From Plotosus lineatus (taxonomy: Eukaryota; Chordata; Actinopteri; Siluriformes; Plotosidae): DNA of 64,000 nucleotides. Positions 34,855 through 48,942 of the stretch are shown here, in pieces (position 1 is the stretch's first letter; each line of letters begins with the position of its first letter). Where the stretch lies: positions 15,357,919 to 15,421,918 of the forward strand of contig CM045750.1 of the NCBI GenBank assembly GCA_024760905.1, in the 5' to 3' direction. The notes beneath the pieces were generated by a model. It worked only from the letters and a program-made list of their open reading frames with translations. It ran no database searches and was not told the DNA's origin. The position numbers were made by a program, and so were the translations under genes.

Positions 34855-36194
34855 TGTGAGAAGGTGGACAGTTTGTTAAGGAAGTGCTATAGATGATGGC
34901 ACTGGGGCAGGAATTTCAACTTTTTTTTCAATAAGTCCGTGACTGCCCCAGTATATAGAGAAACGGAAATAATAAACATTAATCCGAGTTCATGTAAATA
35001 TCAGCATATAAGTGACATAGATGATGACACTGGGCCAGTAATTTCAACTCTGTTCCTGGAGAGTTATCTTCCTGCACGTTTTATCTTCAGTGGAAATACG
35101 ACACATCCCTTTCAGCTGATCAAGAACTTCTGAAAGAAATGATCAGATGGTCAGGTTAGTAGGATTAGGGCTGGAGCCATAGTCTTCAGGGCGCTAGCTC
35201 TTTAGAAACGGGGTTCGAGGCCACTGCACTAAGCTGGTTATGGTTCTGACAGTCTAGAGGAAGAAGCCGTTGTGGATCCTTGCAGTGCAGGTTCTGATGC
35301 TGAAGATTCTATTGAAAATATCCTTTCCTTTATTACGTTACAAAAGACATGAAAAGCTATGACTGTATAAAAGCTTGGAGTTTCCATATGTGTGTATTGT
35401 TTATCCACATCATGCAACTGAATAGTAGATTCTTAGAAACAAAGATCTGAAGGTCCTCCCTGATAGGTCGCAAAACAATACATGGGTCACATAAAAGCCA
35501 AATTTAATGCTCCATATGGGCAAAGGTTTCACATTTGTTTCAGAATCATCGCTCCATGGAACACACCTGTCCAGCAACATCTAGTGAACACAACCTTTAC
35601 ACATTCCATGTGATTGCCTGGTGACATGTTCAGGGTGTACCCTGCCTTTGCCCAGCGTCAGCTGAGATAGGCTCCTGCCTCATTTCAATGAGAGCCCTAG
35701 TTGAAGTAGGGGGGGCTTTTGTTTTTTTTGTTTTTTTGAGATGCGAACCCTAGTTGAGAGAGTAAGTGATTCATTTCATTCAGTTTTATGACATACATTG
35801 ACACACCTTGTTAATTCTCGGTTGACGAAGTTCTGACGAGAATTCTGAGGTAGTGTTTTCTCCTCCTGGGAGCTTGAGCTTCATCTATGTACCATAAAAT
35901 TCTTTGAGCAGCATTTCTGAATATGTTTATAATGCTTTACTGAATCCCTGTGAGTGTCCACACCCATCTTACAATCAGGAAACTAACCCTAATGTAAACA
36001 TTCTTTCGATGATCACGTCTATACGAGTTAAACTGAAACTAATACAGAATCACAACCTGGAGTTTCATCCTTCATGGAACACACTGCACGTGCACACACC
36101 AGCTATTGTCTCTCAACGAATATACCGTATTGTGTTGTCTCAAAAAATGAAAAAAAAAAAACATATTCAACTTTAATTAATTAATTAATAATCG

Positions 36195-36425
36195 GCTGTT
36201 CCCTTCAGGGGTCGCCACAGCAAATGATCTGCCTCCATCTCTCCCTATCCTCTGCGTCTTCTACTCTTACTCCAACGACCGTCATGTCCGCCTTCACCAC
36301 ACCACATAAATGCAGCAATGAGGCGGGGGGTGGCACTAACCAGTGTCTCTCCCCCTTATGCCGGTCCCAAGCCCGGATAAATGCAGAGGGTTGCGACAGG
36401 AAGGGCATCCGGCGTAAAACTTCTG
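36195..36425 (-). repeat. RTE tail plus a dispersed repeat fragment
   Basis: The minus-strand CTGTGGCGACCCCTGAAGGG and an EDAEDRERWRQIICCGDP segment mark an RTE tail. The adjoining CCCAAGCCCGGATAAATGCA and GACAGGAAGGGCATCCGGCG also occur, in part, at about 53395-53435. Confidence 0.6.
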
Positions 36426-38074
36426 CCACATTAAAAAATGCAAATGGTCAAAACAAAATGTATTTCTGTTTGATATACTGCATTTATTCCACATGGGAAA
36501 TTTTGTCTCTGAAAATTAACCCATACAAATTGAACACAGACGCTGTTAGCAGCGGGCTGCCACACAATGGAATGCACGGAGAGCACTTAGGGTTAGGTGC
36601 CTTACTCAAGGGCACTTCAGCCATAAAGGTGGAGGAAGTGAAGGTGCAGCTCCCTTCTCCCACTGCCACACATTGTTCCTGCTGGTTTGGGAATTGAATC
36701 AACAACCTTTAAATCCCAAACCTGTTTCTTCTGAGATTAGTCCAGGGCTTCCCCAGTATATTACTGTATAAAAGCCTGGACTTTCCATCTGTGTGTATTC
36801 CTGATCTACATCCTGAAACTGAATCGTCGATTCTGAGAGGCAAAGATCTGAAGTTCCTCCCTGATAGGTCGCAAAACAATACATGGGTCACATAAAAGCC
36901 AAATTTAATGCTCCATATGGGCAAAGGTTTCACATTTGTTTCAGAATCATCGCTCCATGGAACACACCTGTCCAGCAACATCAGTGAACACAATCTTTAC
37001 ACATTCCATGTGGTGGTCTGCGGACCTGTTCAGGGTGTACCCTGCCTTTGCCCGGCGTCAGCTGAGATAGGCTCCTGCCGCATTGCGATGCGAACCCTAG
37101 TTGAAGTAGGGTTGTTGTTTTTTTTGTGATGTGAACCCTAGTTGAAAGAGTATTTGATTCATTTGAATGACACACATTGACACACCTTGTTAATTCTCAG
37201 TTGACGAAGTTTTGACGAGAATTCTGAGGTAGTGTTTTCTCCTCCTTCGAGCTTGCGCTTGATCTATGTACCATAAAATTCTTTGAGCAGCATTTCTGAA
37301 TATGTTTATAATGCTTTACTGGATCCCTGTGAGTGTCCACACCCATCTTACAATCAGGAAACTAACCCTAATGAAAACATTCTTTCGATGATCACGTCTA
37401 TACGAGTTAAACTGAAACTAATACAGAATCACAACCTGGAGTTTCATCCTTCATCGAACTTGATTAATGAAAACATTCTTGGCAAATGCTTTCGCTTTCG
37501 TCCGTCTTGCGCCGGTCCAAGAATTTCACCTCTAGCGGCGCAATACGAATGCCCCCGGCCGTCCCTCTCAATCATGGCCCTGGTTCCCGAAAACCCACAA
37601 AATAGAACCGGAGTCCTAGTCCATTATTCCACTGCACGTGCACACACCAGCTATTGTCTCTCAACACATATACTGTATTGTGTCGTCTCAAAATGTAAAA
37701 AGCCCGAATTCCACAAGATACATGACAATAATTATAAGACCGCTATTACGATTTGGATCTTGACCCACAGGTAAAGAAATTAATATAAGAGATTGCTAGA
37801 TCCAAATCGTAATCCAGATTATCACCAAAATATAATGGAGTGTTATTTCGGCCTTATTTCACTCTCCAAAAGTCCGTTTGCTACTTCTTTGGTAATGCTG
37901 CTAAAAAACACACAGCAAATATAAATATTTTCAAGATAATATCATGAATGGGCTTCTTCATAATACTTTCCAATAATTACATCCACTAACACCTCGTCAA
38001 CGGAGAATTAACAACATTTATCTTCCATTTAATTCAAATAGCAGATCTTTAACCCTAATTCTCTCAGGGCCAGG

Positions 38075-40790
38075 AGGCACATAAGGCTTGGACATCACTT
38101 CCCCATTGGGGTCCATGTGCAGCTGCTCGACTTACCACGTCCATGAGGTCCAACCAGCAATGGTTCTCTCCATCTCATTGTTTTTGGGCTGCCTCTCTTT
38201 CTTCCTACTTCTGGTGCCCACTCTAGGGCCACAGTACAGTCAACCCACGGGTCCTTTCTCAGGACATGGCCAATGTTCCATCTCCGCCTTCTCACCTCCT
38301 TACTGATATTCTCTGCACTTGCCATCTCAAGGATTGTCTGGTTGGAGATCTGCTGTTGCCATCTGATCTTGAAGATCCTCCTGAGACACTTGCTCTGGAA
38401 GGTGTCTAGTTTTGCTTCTTCTCCTTTTGTAAGCTTCCAGGTCTCACATCCATACAGTAGCACTGACAGTACTAGGCTCTTAAAGAGTGAAGTTTTCGTC
38501 CTTCTGCCGATATCTCTGACTTGCCAGATTCCTGAGAGTTGTTTGAATTGGGCGTTTGCCACTCTCCTTCTGATGTCTGCTGAGTTTCCACCATTCTTGG
38601 CCACATTAGCTCCTAGATACGTGAAACTCTCCACGTCCTCTACTTTTCTATCTCTGACCTTCAATTTTTTTTTCACTCCTGCTGTTGACTTTCATGACTT
38701 TGCACTTCCTGTCATTCATATTCATCCCAACTTAACAGCATTCTCTTCCAGCTTGGCTGTCTTCTGTTGTAGATGGTTCATGGCAGCTGACAAGAGAGCA
38801 AGATCATCTGCAAAATCAAGGTCCTCCAACAAGGTGGTGAAATCCCACCTGATCCCTGTTCTTTGACCTTGGGTTGTTTATTGCATGACCCAGTCAATGA
38901 CCAGGAGGAAGAGGAATCCTGACATGCAGCATCTCTGTTTCACTCCAGTCATCACTGGGAACCAATCTGTTGTTTCGTTGTCATCAATGACCGAGCACTG
39001 GAAGTCCTCATAAAGAGATTTGACCATCTGTATCAGCTTTGTGGGAATTCCATACTGGTGCATAATGATCCACAGGCTATCTCTATGTATGGAATCGAAG
39101 GCCTTCTCAAAATCTATGAAGTGGATGTAAAGGGTAGCATTCCATTTTCACTGGCTTGTTCCAGAATGTTTCTGATAATGAATATCTGCTCCACAGTTCC
39201 TCTGCCTTTTCTGAAGCCCGCTTGTTCTTTCCTAAGTAATGAGTCAAGACTTTGAAATCTGTTGACCAGTCTCCTGCTGATCACCTTGCTGTCCATCAAC
39301 AATAATGTAATCCCCCTCCAGTTGCTGCATTGCTGAAGATTTCCTTCTTTTGGAATTTTGTAAATAAGCCCTTTTGTCCATGCTGTAGGAACTGCTTCCT
39401 TTTCCCAAATCAGGTCAAATATTCTTTTCGTTTCCATGCTGGTTTGCTCTAGATCTGCTTTGTGCAACTGTTGTAATTTGATCTGCTCCTGGGGCTTTCC
39501 CATTGTTGATGGCGTTCAGTGCTGTTTTGATTTCCTGTAAAGTTGGGGATTTTGTAGATATATCAATTTCTTCTCTCCCTCTCATCTTCCTCTTCCTGAG
39601 GTGGTTCCTCTGGTGCATCTCTGTTGAGCACTTCCTGGAAATGCTCCTTCCATCTTTCTAACCTGGCCTCTTTGTTCTTTATCAGTTCTCCATTCTTGTC
39701 CTTCACCGCTGTAGCCTGTCTGGTGCTTTGTCCTGCCAATTGCTTCACTATGTTGTACAATTCCTTCTGCTGCCCATTTTCAGCTGCTGCCTGTGCTCTC
39801 TTTGCTTTCTCTGACATCCATCTTCTCTTGTCCTCCCTTACACTCCTCTTCGCATCTCTGTCCTTCTTCCTGTATTATTCCTTCATTCTGCTCCGAATCC
39901 TTTCTGAGCAGTTGCTATTTATCTTAGTTTTAATGCGTTTCTTCTCTTCTATCAACTTCCAGGTGGTATTGCTGATCCATAGTTTTCTTTTTCCTTTCTT
40001 GAATCCAAGTATTTCTTCTTCAGCGCTGACATATGTGCTTCTCTGCTGCTCCCATATCTCCTCTATGTCTTCACTCTCCATCTTCATCTCTTCCAGCTTA
40101 CCGCTTACCGCCTCGCAGAACCTCTTCTTTGTTTCCTTATATTTTAGTCCTCCATGACTATAATGATGTCATTTTTATTGCATCCATCCACTGCGCCCTG
40201 AAGCTCCTGATAGAATTGTTCCTTCTCCTGATTTTCCTTCTCATTTTGGGGTGCATAGACATGAATGATCGTGATTCTTCTGTATCTGGTGTAAAATCTT
40301 GATGTTATGAATCTCTTATTAATGGGCATCCATTTCATGAGCGATTTTGCAGCTTGCTGGCTAATCATGATGGCAACTCCTCCTTCATGCAACTCCTCAT
40401 CTCCACTGTAGATTATTGTTTGTCCTGTTGCTAACTTTATCCTGCCTTCTTCAGATGGACATCTGTTTTCATAGATTCCGAGTATGTCAGGTGGTATCCC
40501 TCCATCTCTCTTGCAATCTGTGCTGCTGCACCTTCTCTGTACATTGTCCTTACATGCCAGGGTCCAATGTTGAGGTTAGTTTTGGTACTTGCAAGGGACC
40601 TTGTCGAATGTTGGGTTTCACCCTTCGCCATCATGATGCCAGTGTCAGCAAACCCCGTTCCTCCCTGACTTTCTTGATTAGTGTTGTCCAATGTTTCTGT
40701 AACTGGCTTGTTTTTACAGGAGGAGGTAGTTAACCTTCTGCCCAACCCCCAGACTTGGAGGCCCAGGGTTTTCTATGAGGGTATCCTATC
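38075..40790 (-). pseudogene. Frameshifted endonuclease/reverse-transcriptase retroelement
   Basis: Minus-strand fragments appear in the order expected for a non-LTR element. An AP-endonuclease-like start (IGPWHVRTMYREGAAAQIAR, near 40560) is followed by a FYQELQGAVDGCNKNDIIIV segment (near 40200). The linker and reverse transcriptase follow (GRGTVEQIFIIRNILEQASE near 39190), then FADDLALLS (codons at 38814-38803), then the C-terminal SFTYLGANVAKNGGNSADIR and LLYGCETW (38640-38420). At least five frame breaks make it inactive. It is a different family from the RTE copies and lies inside the array at about the middle. Confidence 0.75.
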
Positions 40791-41029
40791 CTTCCCTTAG
40801 ACTTCGTTGGTCCATTTGTGCAATCCCCCATCCGCCACCCAGGGGCCGCGCCCCTGTGGCATGCAGTCCCAGCGCGAGGTCAAATCACAGATCGACCTTG
40901 TTAATTCTGTCAATGGCCAATTATGATTGCACATCTGACTTATGTTTGTAGTGAACTGAAATGCTGAATGAGTATTATTGAAGCCGCAGGGATGGATGTC
41001 CATTCCTTGTGATTGGATGTAGACGTAGA

Positions 41030-41120
41030 GGGAGAGAGAGAGAGAGAGAGAGATAGAGAGAGACATGCTGAATCATTTCAAAATGACTAATTTTCTTGAT
41101 TTCCTAGACTCTGTGCGTGT

Positions 41121-41172
<52 letters not shown>
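41030..41172. repeat. (GA)n and (TG)n microsatellites
   Basis: A GA run at 41030-41063 and a TG run at 41117-41171, in the array at the position where other units have their TG tract. Confidence 0.9.
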
Positions 41173-41177
<5 letters not shown>

Positions 41178-42186
41178 AATCAGAGATTCTTAGAGACAAA
41201 TATTTAAAGTTCCTCCTTGATAGGTACCAAAACACTACATGGGTCACATAAAAGACAAATTTAATGCTCCATATGGGCAAAGGTCTTGTATTTGTTTCAG
41301 AATCATCACTCCATGGAACACACCCATTTTGTCCTTCAAAATTTAGTGAAGAGAATCTTTACAAATTCCATGTGATGGACTGGTGACCTGTTCAGGGTGT
41401 ATCCTGCCTTTGACCAGCGTCGGCTGAGATAGGCTCCTGTGTCATTGCGATGCGAACCCTAGGTGAGAAAGTAAGCGGTTCATTTCATTCATTTTAATGA
41501 CACACCTTAACACACCTTGTTAATTCTTGGTTAGCGAAAGTGTTGACAAGCAATTCGAACAAAGAGTTTTCTGTTCTTGGGACATTCTGTTATTGGAAAC
41601 TTGAGCAACTATCTATGTACCATAAAATCCTCTGACAAACATTTCTGAATTTGTTTAGAATGCTTTGCTGCACCGCTGTGAGTGTCCAAACTCATTCTTA
41701 CAATCAGGAAACGAAAGCGAGTGAAAACATTCTTTCGATGATGTCATCTAAACCATTCAAACTGAAACTAATACAGAATCAAAACCTGGCGTTTCATCCT
41801 TCATGGAACACACTGCACGTGCACACACCAGCTATTGTCTCTCAGCACAGATACTGTATTGTGTCGTCTCAAAAAAAAAAAAAAAAAAAATTTCACAAGA
41901 TGCATGACAATAATTTTTTTTAAAAAGCCTTATGAGACCACTTTTAAGACTCGGATCTTGACCCACAGGTAAAAAAATTAATAAAAGAGATTCCCAGATC
42001 CAGATCGTAATCCAAATTATAACCAATAAATAATGCCGTTTTATTTATTCCTGATTTCACCATCCAAAAGTCCGTTTATTACTTCTTGGGTAATGCTGCT
42101 CACAAACATACAGCAAACATAAATATCTTCAAGATAATAATAATATTATTGATAATAATTATATATTAACAATATATTCATAAGAG

Positions 42187-42535
42187 TGTGGGCAGTGGTG
42201 GTCTAGTGGTATAGGGCACTGGATCGCTGATTCAAAGGTTGGGGGTTCGAGTCCCACTCTCCACAAGGTTGTCACTGTCCCCCCCCGTGCAGCTAACTGG
42301 GTTATCAAAGGCCCCCCATGTCTCCCACAGTCTATGGTGTGAGGCATGTAAAAGAACCATTTCTGACTTTCGTAAAGAGTTGGCTGCAAAGCTGTTGGCG
42401 TGTCTCTGCCCTGTGATGGCCTGGCGAGCTGTCCAGGGTGTACTCTGCCCTTGCCCGAAGTTGGCTGGGATGGGCACCAGCCTCCCCGCAACCCAAATTA
42501 GGATTGGGAGGTTACAGAAAATGAACTGAACTGAT
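42187..42535 (+). repeat. SINE family C, full length reference copy
   Basis: The tRNA-like head is GGGCAGTGGTGGTCTAGTGG, B-box GGGGTTCGAGTCCCAC, and the tail GGATTGGGAGGTTACAGAAA. It interrupts an array unit: the flanking unit sequence (ATATTCATAAGA) is present on both sides as a probable target duplication. Confidence 0.85.
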
Positions 42536-42723
42536 ATTCATAAGAATAAGCTTTTTCATAATACTTTCTAATAATTATACCCATTAACACCTCGTCAACA
42601 GAGAATTAATAAAGTTTATCTTCCATTTCATTCAAATGAAAAAGACCTTGTTCATTCTGTGGACAACCAATTATGACTGTACATCTGATTTAGGTTTGTA
42701 GTGAACTGACATTGCTGATTTCC

Positions 42724-42726
42724 AGG

Positions 42727-42816
<90 letters not shown>

Positions 42817-42830
42817 TGTGTGTGTGAATG
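42724..42830. repeat. (TG)n microsatellite of the array unit
   Basis: About 100 bases of TG following TTCCAGGAC. The same junction occurs at 45733, 48756 and, shorter, elsewhere in the array. Confidence 0.95.
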
Positions 42831-42889
42831 GTTTCTTATAGCTCGGATTGATATTGTAATGAAGCTGCTCAAATGCACAGACTGTGATT

Positions 42890-43205
42890 CATTCATTCAT
42901 TTTCTGAACCGCTTAATCCTAATTAGGTTTGCTGGGAGCCTGGCGCCCATCTCAGCCAACTCTGGACGAGGGCAGGGGACAGCTCGCCAACAACAGAAAC
43001 ACGCTGATGACTATGCAGCGTACTTTGATGAAAGTCAGCAATAGTTCGTTTACACGCTTCTCACCATAGACAGTGAGAGAAATGGCTGACCTTTCAGAAC
43101 CCAGTTAGCTGAACAGGGGGGGCAGCAGTGACGACCCAGCGATAATGGGGCTTGAATCCCCAACCTTCAGATCAGTAATCCAGCACCTTGCCACCAACTG
43201 CCCCA
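42890..43205 (-). repeat. SINE family C, minus orientation
   Basis: From ATTTTCTGAACCGCTTAATC to CCTTGCCACCAACTGCCCC, 360 bases from the plus copy. Confidence 0.75.
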
Positions 43206-44064
43206 CATTTATATTTGATTTCTGATATTTTATCTGATACACAATAGGCTTTACATAACTGTTGGTGTTTTTCATAATTTATTCAATTCATTCGTTTTTT
43301 AAACCACTTAATCCAAATTAGGGTTGCGGAGAGGCTGGCGCCCATCTCAGCTGACTCTGGGTGAGGCCAGAGTACACCCAGGACAGTTCGCCAGGCCAAT
43401 GAAGGACACTATGTATGATTTTGTATGAAATTGAATTGAAACACAGATAAGTGCCCTTATTTGAATTACGAGAAAAACAACTTTTCCAGGAGAATTTTTT
43501 CAACACAATTGCTTTCATAAGACATGAGTTGCCTGAGGCAACTTTTTTGTTTGTGCCTTCCGAGTATTTCTAGATGAATCAACAAAATTTCACAATGAAG
43601 CGAACTTTTATTAATTAATTTTTTTTTTAATATACTGCATTTATTCCACACGGGAAATGGTGTCGCTGAAATTAACCCATACAAATTGAACACAGACGCT
43701 GTTAGCAGCGGGCTGCCACACAATGGAACTCACGGAGAGCACTTGGGGTTAGGTGCCTTGCTCAAGTGCACTTCAGCCATAAAGGTGGAGGAAGTGAAGG
43801 TGCAGCTCCCTTCCCCCACTGCCACACATTTTCCTGCTGATTTGGGAATTGAACCAACAACCTTTAGATCCCAAATGTGTTTCTTCTGAGATTAGTCCAG
43901 GGCTGCCCTAGTATATAGAGAAACGGAAATAATAAACATTAATCTGAGCTAATATAAATATCAGCATATCAATGAGTATGGGCTGAGGTGTGATGCGGTC
44001 GAAAATAAAGTCCCGGTGCCCACGTTACAGGGACCATGTGCAGTTTTTGTTCTAAATGTTGGCA

Positions 44065-44122
<58 letters not shown>

Positions 44123-45599
44123 TGTAGACAGTTTGGGAAGGAAGTGCTATAAATGATGACACTGGGGCAGTAATTTCAACTCTGTTCCTGGAGAGTTATC
44201 TTCCTGCATGTTTTATCTTCAGTGGAAATACAACACATTCCTTTCGGCTGATCCAGAACTTCTGAAGGAAATGATCAGATGGTCAGGTAAGTATGTTTTG
44301 GGTTGGAGCCAAAGTCTTCAGGGTGCTAGCTCTTCAGAACCAGGGTTAGGACCACTGCACTAGGTTATGGTTCTGATGGCCTGAGGGAAGAAGCCGTTGT
44401 GGATGCTTGCAGTGCCGGTTCTGATGCTGAGGATTCTATTAAAAATATCCTTTCTTGTATTAAGTTAAAAAAAAAAACATGAAAAAACTATTCCTGTATA
44501 AAAGCTTGGAGTTTCCATCTGTGTGTATTGTTTATCGACATCCTGAAACTGAATAGTAGATTCTTCGAGGCAAAGATCTGAAGTTCCTCCCTGATAGGTC
44601 GAATAACAATACATGGGTCACATAAAAGCCAAATTTAATGCTCCATATGGGCAAAGGTTTCACATTTGTTTCAGTATCATCGCTCCATGGAACACACCTG
44701 TCCAGCAACATCAGTGAACACAACCTTTACACATTCCATGCGGTGGTCTGGGGACCTGTTCAGGGTGTACCCTGCCTTTGCCCGGCGTCAGCTGAGATAG
44801 GCTCCTGCCTCATTGCGATGCAAACCCTAGTTGAAGTAGATTTTTTTTTTTTGAGATGCGAACTCTAGTTGAGTAGAGAGTAAGTGATTCATTTCATTAA
44901 TTTGAATGACATACATTGACACACCTTGTTAATTCTCGGTTGACGAAGTTCTGACGAGAATTCTGAGGTAGTGTTTTCTCCTCCTGGGAGCTTGAGCTTC
45001 ATCTATGTACCATAAAATTCTTTGAGCAGCATTTCTGAATTTGTTTATAATGCTTTACTGAATCCCTGTGAGTGTCCACACCCATCTTACAATCAGGAAA
45101 CTAACCCTAATGTAAACATTCTTTCGATGATGTCATCTGTACCATTTAAACTGAAACTAATACAGAATCACAACCTGGAGTTTCATCCTTCATGGAACAC
45201 ACTGCACGTGCACACACCAGCTATTGTCTCTCAGCACAGATACTGTATTGTGTCGTCTCAAAAAATGAAAAAAAAATAAAAGACAAATTCCACAAGATGC
45301 ATGAAGTCTTTTGAGACCACTTTTATAACTCGGATCTTGACCCACAGCTAAAAAATTAATAAAAGAGATTCCCAGATCCAGACCGTAATCCGGATTATCA
45401 GCAAAATATAATGGAATTTTATTTATTCCTGATTTCACCCTACAAAAGTCCGTTTATTACTTCTTGGGTAATGCTGCTCACAAACATACAGCAAACATAA
45501 ATATCTTCAAGATAATAATATGAATGGGCTTCTTCATAATACTTTCTAATAATTATACCCATTAACACCTCATCAACAGAGAATTAATAAAGTTTATCT

Positions 45600-45731
45600 T
45601 CCATTTCATTCAAATGAAAAAGACCTTGTTCATTCTGTCGATGACCAATTATGACTGTACATCTGATTTAGGTTTGTAGTGAACTGACATGCTGCATTGT
45701 TTCAAAATTACACATTTTCTTGATTTCCAGG

Positions 45732-45809
<78 letters not shown>

Positions 45810-45870
45810 AGAGAGAGAGAGAGAACGAGAGAGAGAGAGCGTGAGAGAGAGAGAGAACAAGAGAGCGAGG

Positions 45871-45908
<38 letters not shown>

Positions 45909-48630
45909 GAGAGAGAGAGAGAACTTTAAGTATGAAAAGGAACCACGTACCTTTGCCTTCATCAGAGAAAAAAACTTTTTCAGTCGTGTTAATTTGTTTA
46001 TTTTTGATATACTGCATTTATTCCACATGGGAAATTTTATTTCTGAATTTCACATGTCACACATTGGACACAGACACTGTTAGCAGCGGGCTGCCACACA
46101 ATGAAACGCACAGAGAGCACTTGGGGTGAGGTGCCTTACTCAAGGGCACTTCATCTATAAAGGTGGAGGAAGTGAAGGTGCAGCTCCCTTCCCCCACTGC
46201 CACGCATTTTTTTCTGCTGGTTCAGGAATTGAACCAACAACCTTTAGATCCCAAACCTGCTTCTTCTGAGATTAGTCCATGACTGCCCCAGTTCATAGAG
46301 GAACTGAAATAATAAACATCCAACTTAATGTAAATATCAGCATATCAATGAGTATGGGTTGAGGTGTGATGTGGGAGAAAATAAAGTCCCGGTGCCCACG
46401 TCACAGTGACCATGTGCAGTTTTTGTTCTTCTTCTTTTCCTTTTGGCTATTCCCTTTAGGGGACACCACAGCAAATTATCTGTCTCCATCTCACCCTGTT
46501 CTTACACCAACGACCTTCATGTCTTCCTTCACCACATCCACAAATCTTTTCTTTGGTCTTCCTCTAGGCCTTCTGCCTGGTAGTTCCAACCTCAGCATCC
46601 TACTCCCAATACATTCACTGTCCCTCCTCTGTTCATGTCCAAACCATATTAATTGAGCCTCTCTGACTTTTTTCCAAAACATCTTACATGTGCTGTCCCT
46701 CTGATGAACTAATTTCTGATCATATCCATCCTCGTTACTCCCAGAGAGAACCTCAACATTTTCATCTCTGCTACCTCCAGCTCTGCCTCCTGTCTTTTCT
46801 CCAGCGCCACTGTTTCTAAACCATACAACATCGCTGGCCTCAACACCGTCTTGTACACTTTTCCTTTCATTCGTTCTGATACTCTCCGATCACACATCAC
46901 ACCAAACACTTTTCTCCGACCATTCCAACCTGCCTGCACACGCTTCTTCACCTCTTTTCCACACTCTCCATTGCTCTGGATTGTTGAGCCTAAGTACTTA
47001 AAATCCTCCACCTTCCTTATCTCTGCTCCCTGTAACATCACCGTTCCTCTTGGTTCCTTCTTGTTCACACACATGTATTCTGACTTACTGAGGCTAACCT
47101 TCATTCCCCTCCTTTCCAGGGCATACCTCCACCTCTCCAGATTTTCCTCCACTTCTTCTCTGCTCTCACTACAGATGACAATGTCATCTGAACACATCAT
47201 CGTCCATGGATATTCTTGTCTAACCCCGTCTGTCAGCTTGTCCATCACCATCACAAAGAAGAAGGGCTCAGAGCCGACCCTTGATGCAGTCCCACCTCCA
47301 CTTTGAATTTTCGGTCACACCGACAGCACACCTCACCACCGTCTTACATCTCTCATACATGTCCTGCACCACTCTAACATACTTCTCTGCAACTCCAGAC
47401 TTCCTCATGCAATACCACAGTCTTCTCTCGGCACCCTGTCATATGCTTTCTCCAGATCCACAAAGGCACAATGCAGCTCCATCTGACCTTCTCTGTACTT
47501 CTCTATTAACATCCTCAAAGCAAACACTGCATCTGTGGTGCTCTTTCTTGGCATGAAACCAAACTGTTGTTCACAAATGCTGACCTCTGCCCTTAGTCTA
47601 GCTTCCACTATTCTTTCCCATAACTTCTTTGTATTGTTCATCAACTTTATGGGCAAAGGTTTCACATTTGTTTCAGAATCATCGCTCCATGAAACACACC
47701 TGTCCAGCAACATCAGTGAACACAATCTTTACAGATTCCATGCGGTGGTTTGGGGACCTGTTCAGGGTGTACCCTGCCTTTGCCCAGCATCAGCTGAGAT
47801 AGGCTCCTGCCTCATTGCAATGCGAACCCTAGTTGAAGTAGGGTTTGTTTGTTTTTGTTTTTTTTTGAGATGCGAACCCTAGTTGAGAGAGTAAGTGATT
47901 CATTTCATTCATTTGAATGACACACATTGACACACCTTGTTAATTCTCGGTTGACGAAGTTCTGACGAGAATTCTGAGGTAGTGTTTTCTCCTCCTGGGA
48001 GCTTGAGCTTAATCTATGTACCATAAAATTCTTTGAGCAGCATTTCTGATTTTGTTTATAATGCTTTACTGAATCCCTGTGAGTGTCCACACCCATCTTA
48101 CAATCAGGAAACTAACCCTAATGAAAACATTCTTTCGATGATCACGTCTATACGAGTTAAACTGAAACTAATACAGAATCACAACCTGGAGTTTCATCCT
48201 TCATGGAACACACTGCACGTGCACACACCAGCTATTGTCTCTCAGTACAGATACTGTATTGTGTCGTCTCAAAAAAAAAAAAAAGACAAATTCCACAAGA
48301 TGCATGACAAAAATTTAAAAAAAAAATTCTTATGAGACCAATGTTACGACTCGGATCTTGACCCACAGCTAAAAAAATTAATAAAAGAGATTCCCAGATC
48401 CAGATCGTAATCCGGATTATCACCACAATATAATGGAGTTTTATTTATTCCTGATTTCACCCTCCAAAAGTCCGTTTATTACTTCTTGGGTAATTCTACT
48501 CACAAACATACAGCAAACATAAATATCTACAAGATAATAATATGAATGGGCTTCCTCATAATACTTTCTAATAATTATACCCATTAACACCTCGTCAACA
48601 GAGAATTAATAAAGTTTATCTTCCATTTCA
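45600..48630. repeat. Tandem duplication, left copy (period about 3.03 kb)
   Basis: Matched landmarks lie 3022-3034 bases apart in the two copies: GGTTGAGGTGTGATGTGGGA, the RTE fragment and the CAGTACAGATACTGTATTGT segment. Most of the offset change is in the microsatellites. Base differences are few over long stretches, far fewer than between other units of the array. Confidence 0.8.
46430..47648 (-). pseudogene. RTE-like fragment inside the duplicated unit (left copy)
   Basis: The minus strand first gives LWERIVEARLRAEVSICEQQ, FGFMPRKSTTDAVFALRMLI and FVDLEKAYDRVPRE (reverse transcriptase core). After a frame break it gives VEENLERWRYALERRGMKVS to RPKKRFVDVVKEDMKVVG. The catalytic F-A-D-D reads C-S-D-D. 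Frame breaks and this change make it inactive. Confidence 0.8.
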
Positions 48631-48753
48631 TTCAAATGAAAAAGACCTTGTTCATTCTGTCGACGACCAATTATGACTGTACATCTGATTTAAGTTTGTA
48701 GTGAACTGACATGCTGCATTGTTTCAAAATTACACATTTTCCTGATTTCCAGG

Positions 48754-48825
<72 letters not shown>

Positions 48826-48843
48826 AGAGAGAGAGAGAGAGAG

Positions 48844-48880
<37 letters not shown>

Positions 48881-48904
48881 AAGAGAGAGAGACAGAGAGA
48901 GAGG

Positions 48905-48942
<38 letters not shown>

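Noticed and set aside
35904..36176. Recurrent MSSISEYVYNALLNPCECPH-type frame in every array unit
   Set aside because: It looks like a conserved small protein, but conservation between units is equally strong outside the frame, and the copy at 41651 lacks the start. It follows from DNA duplication, not selection.
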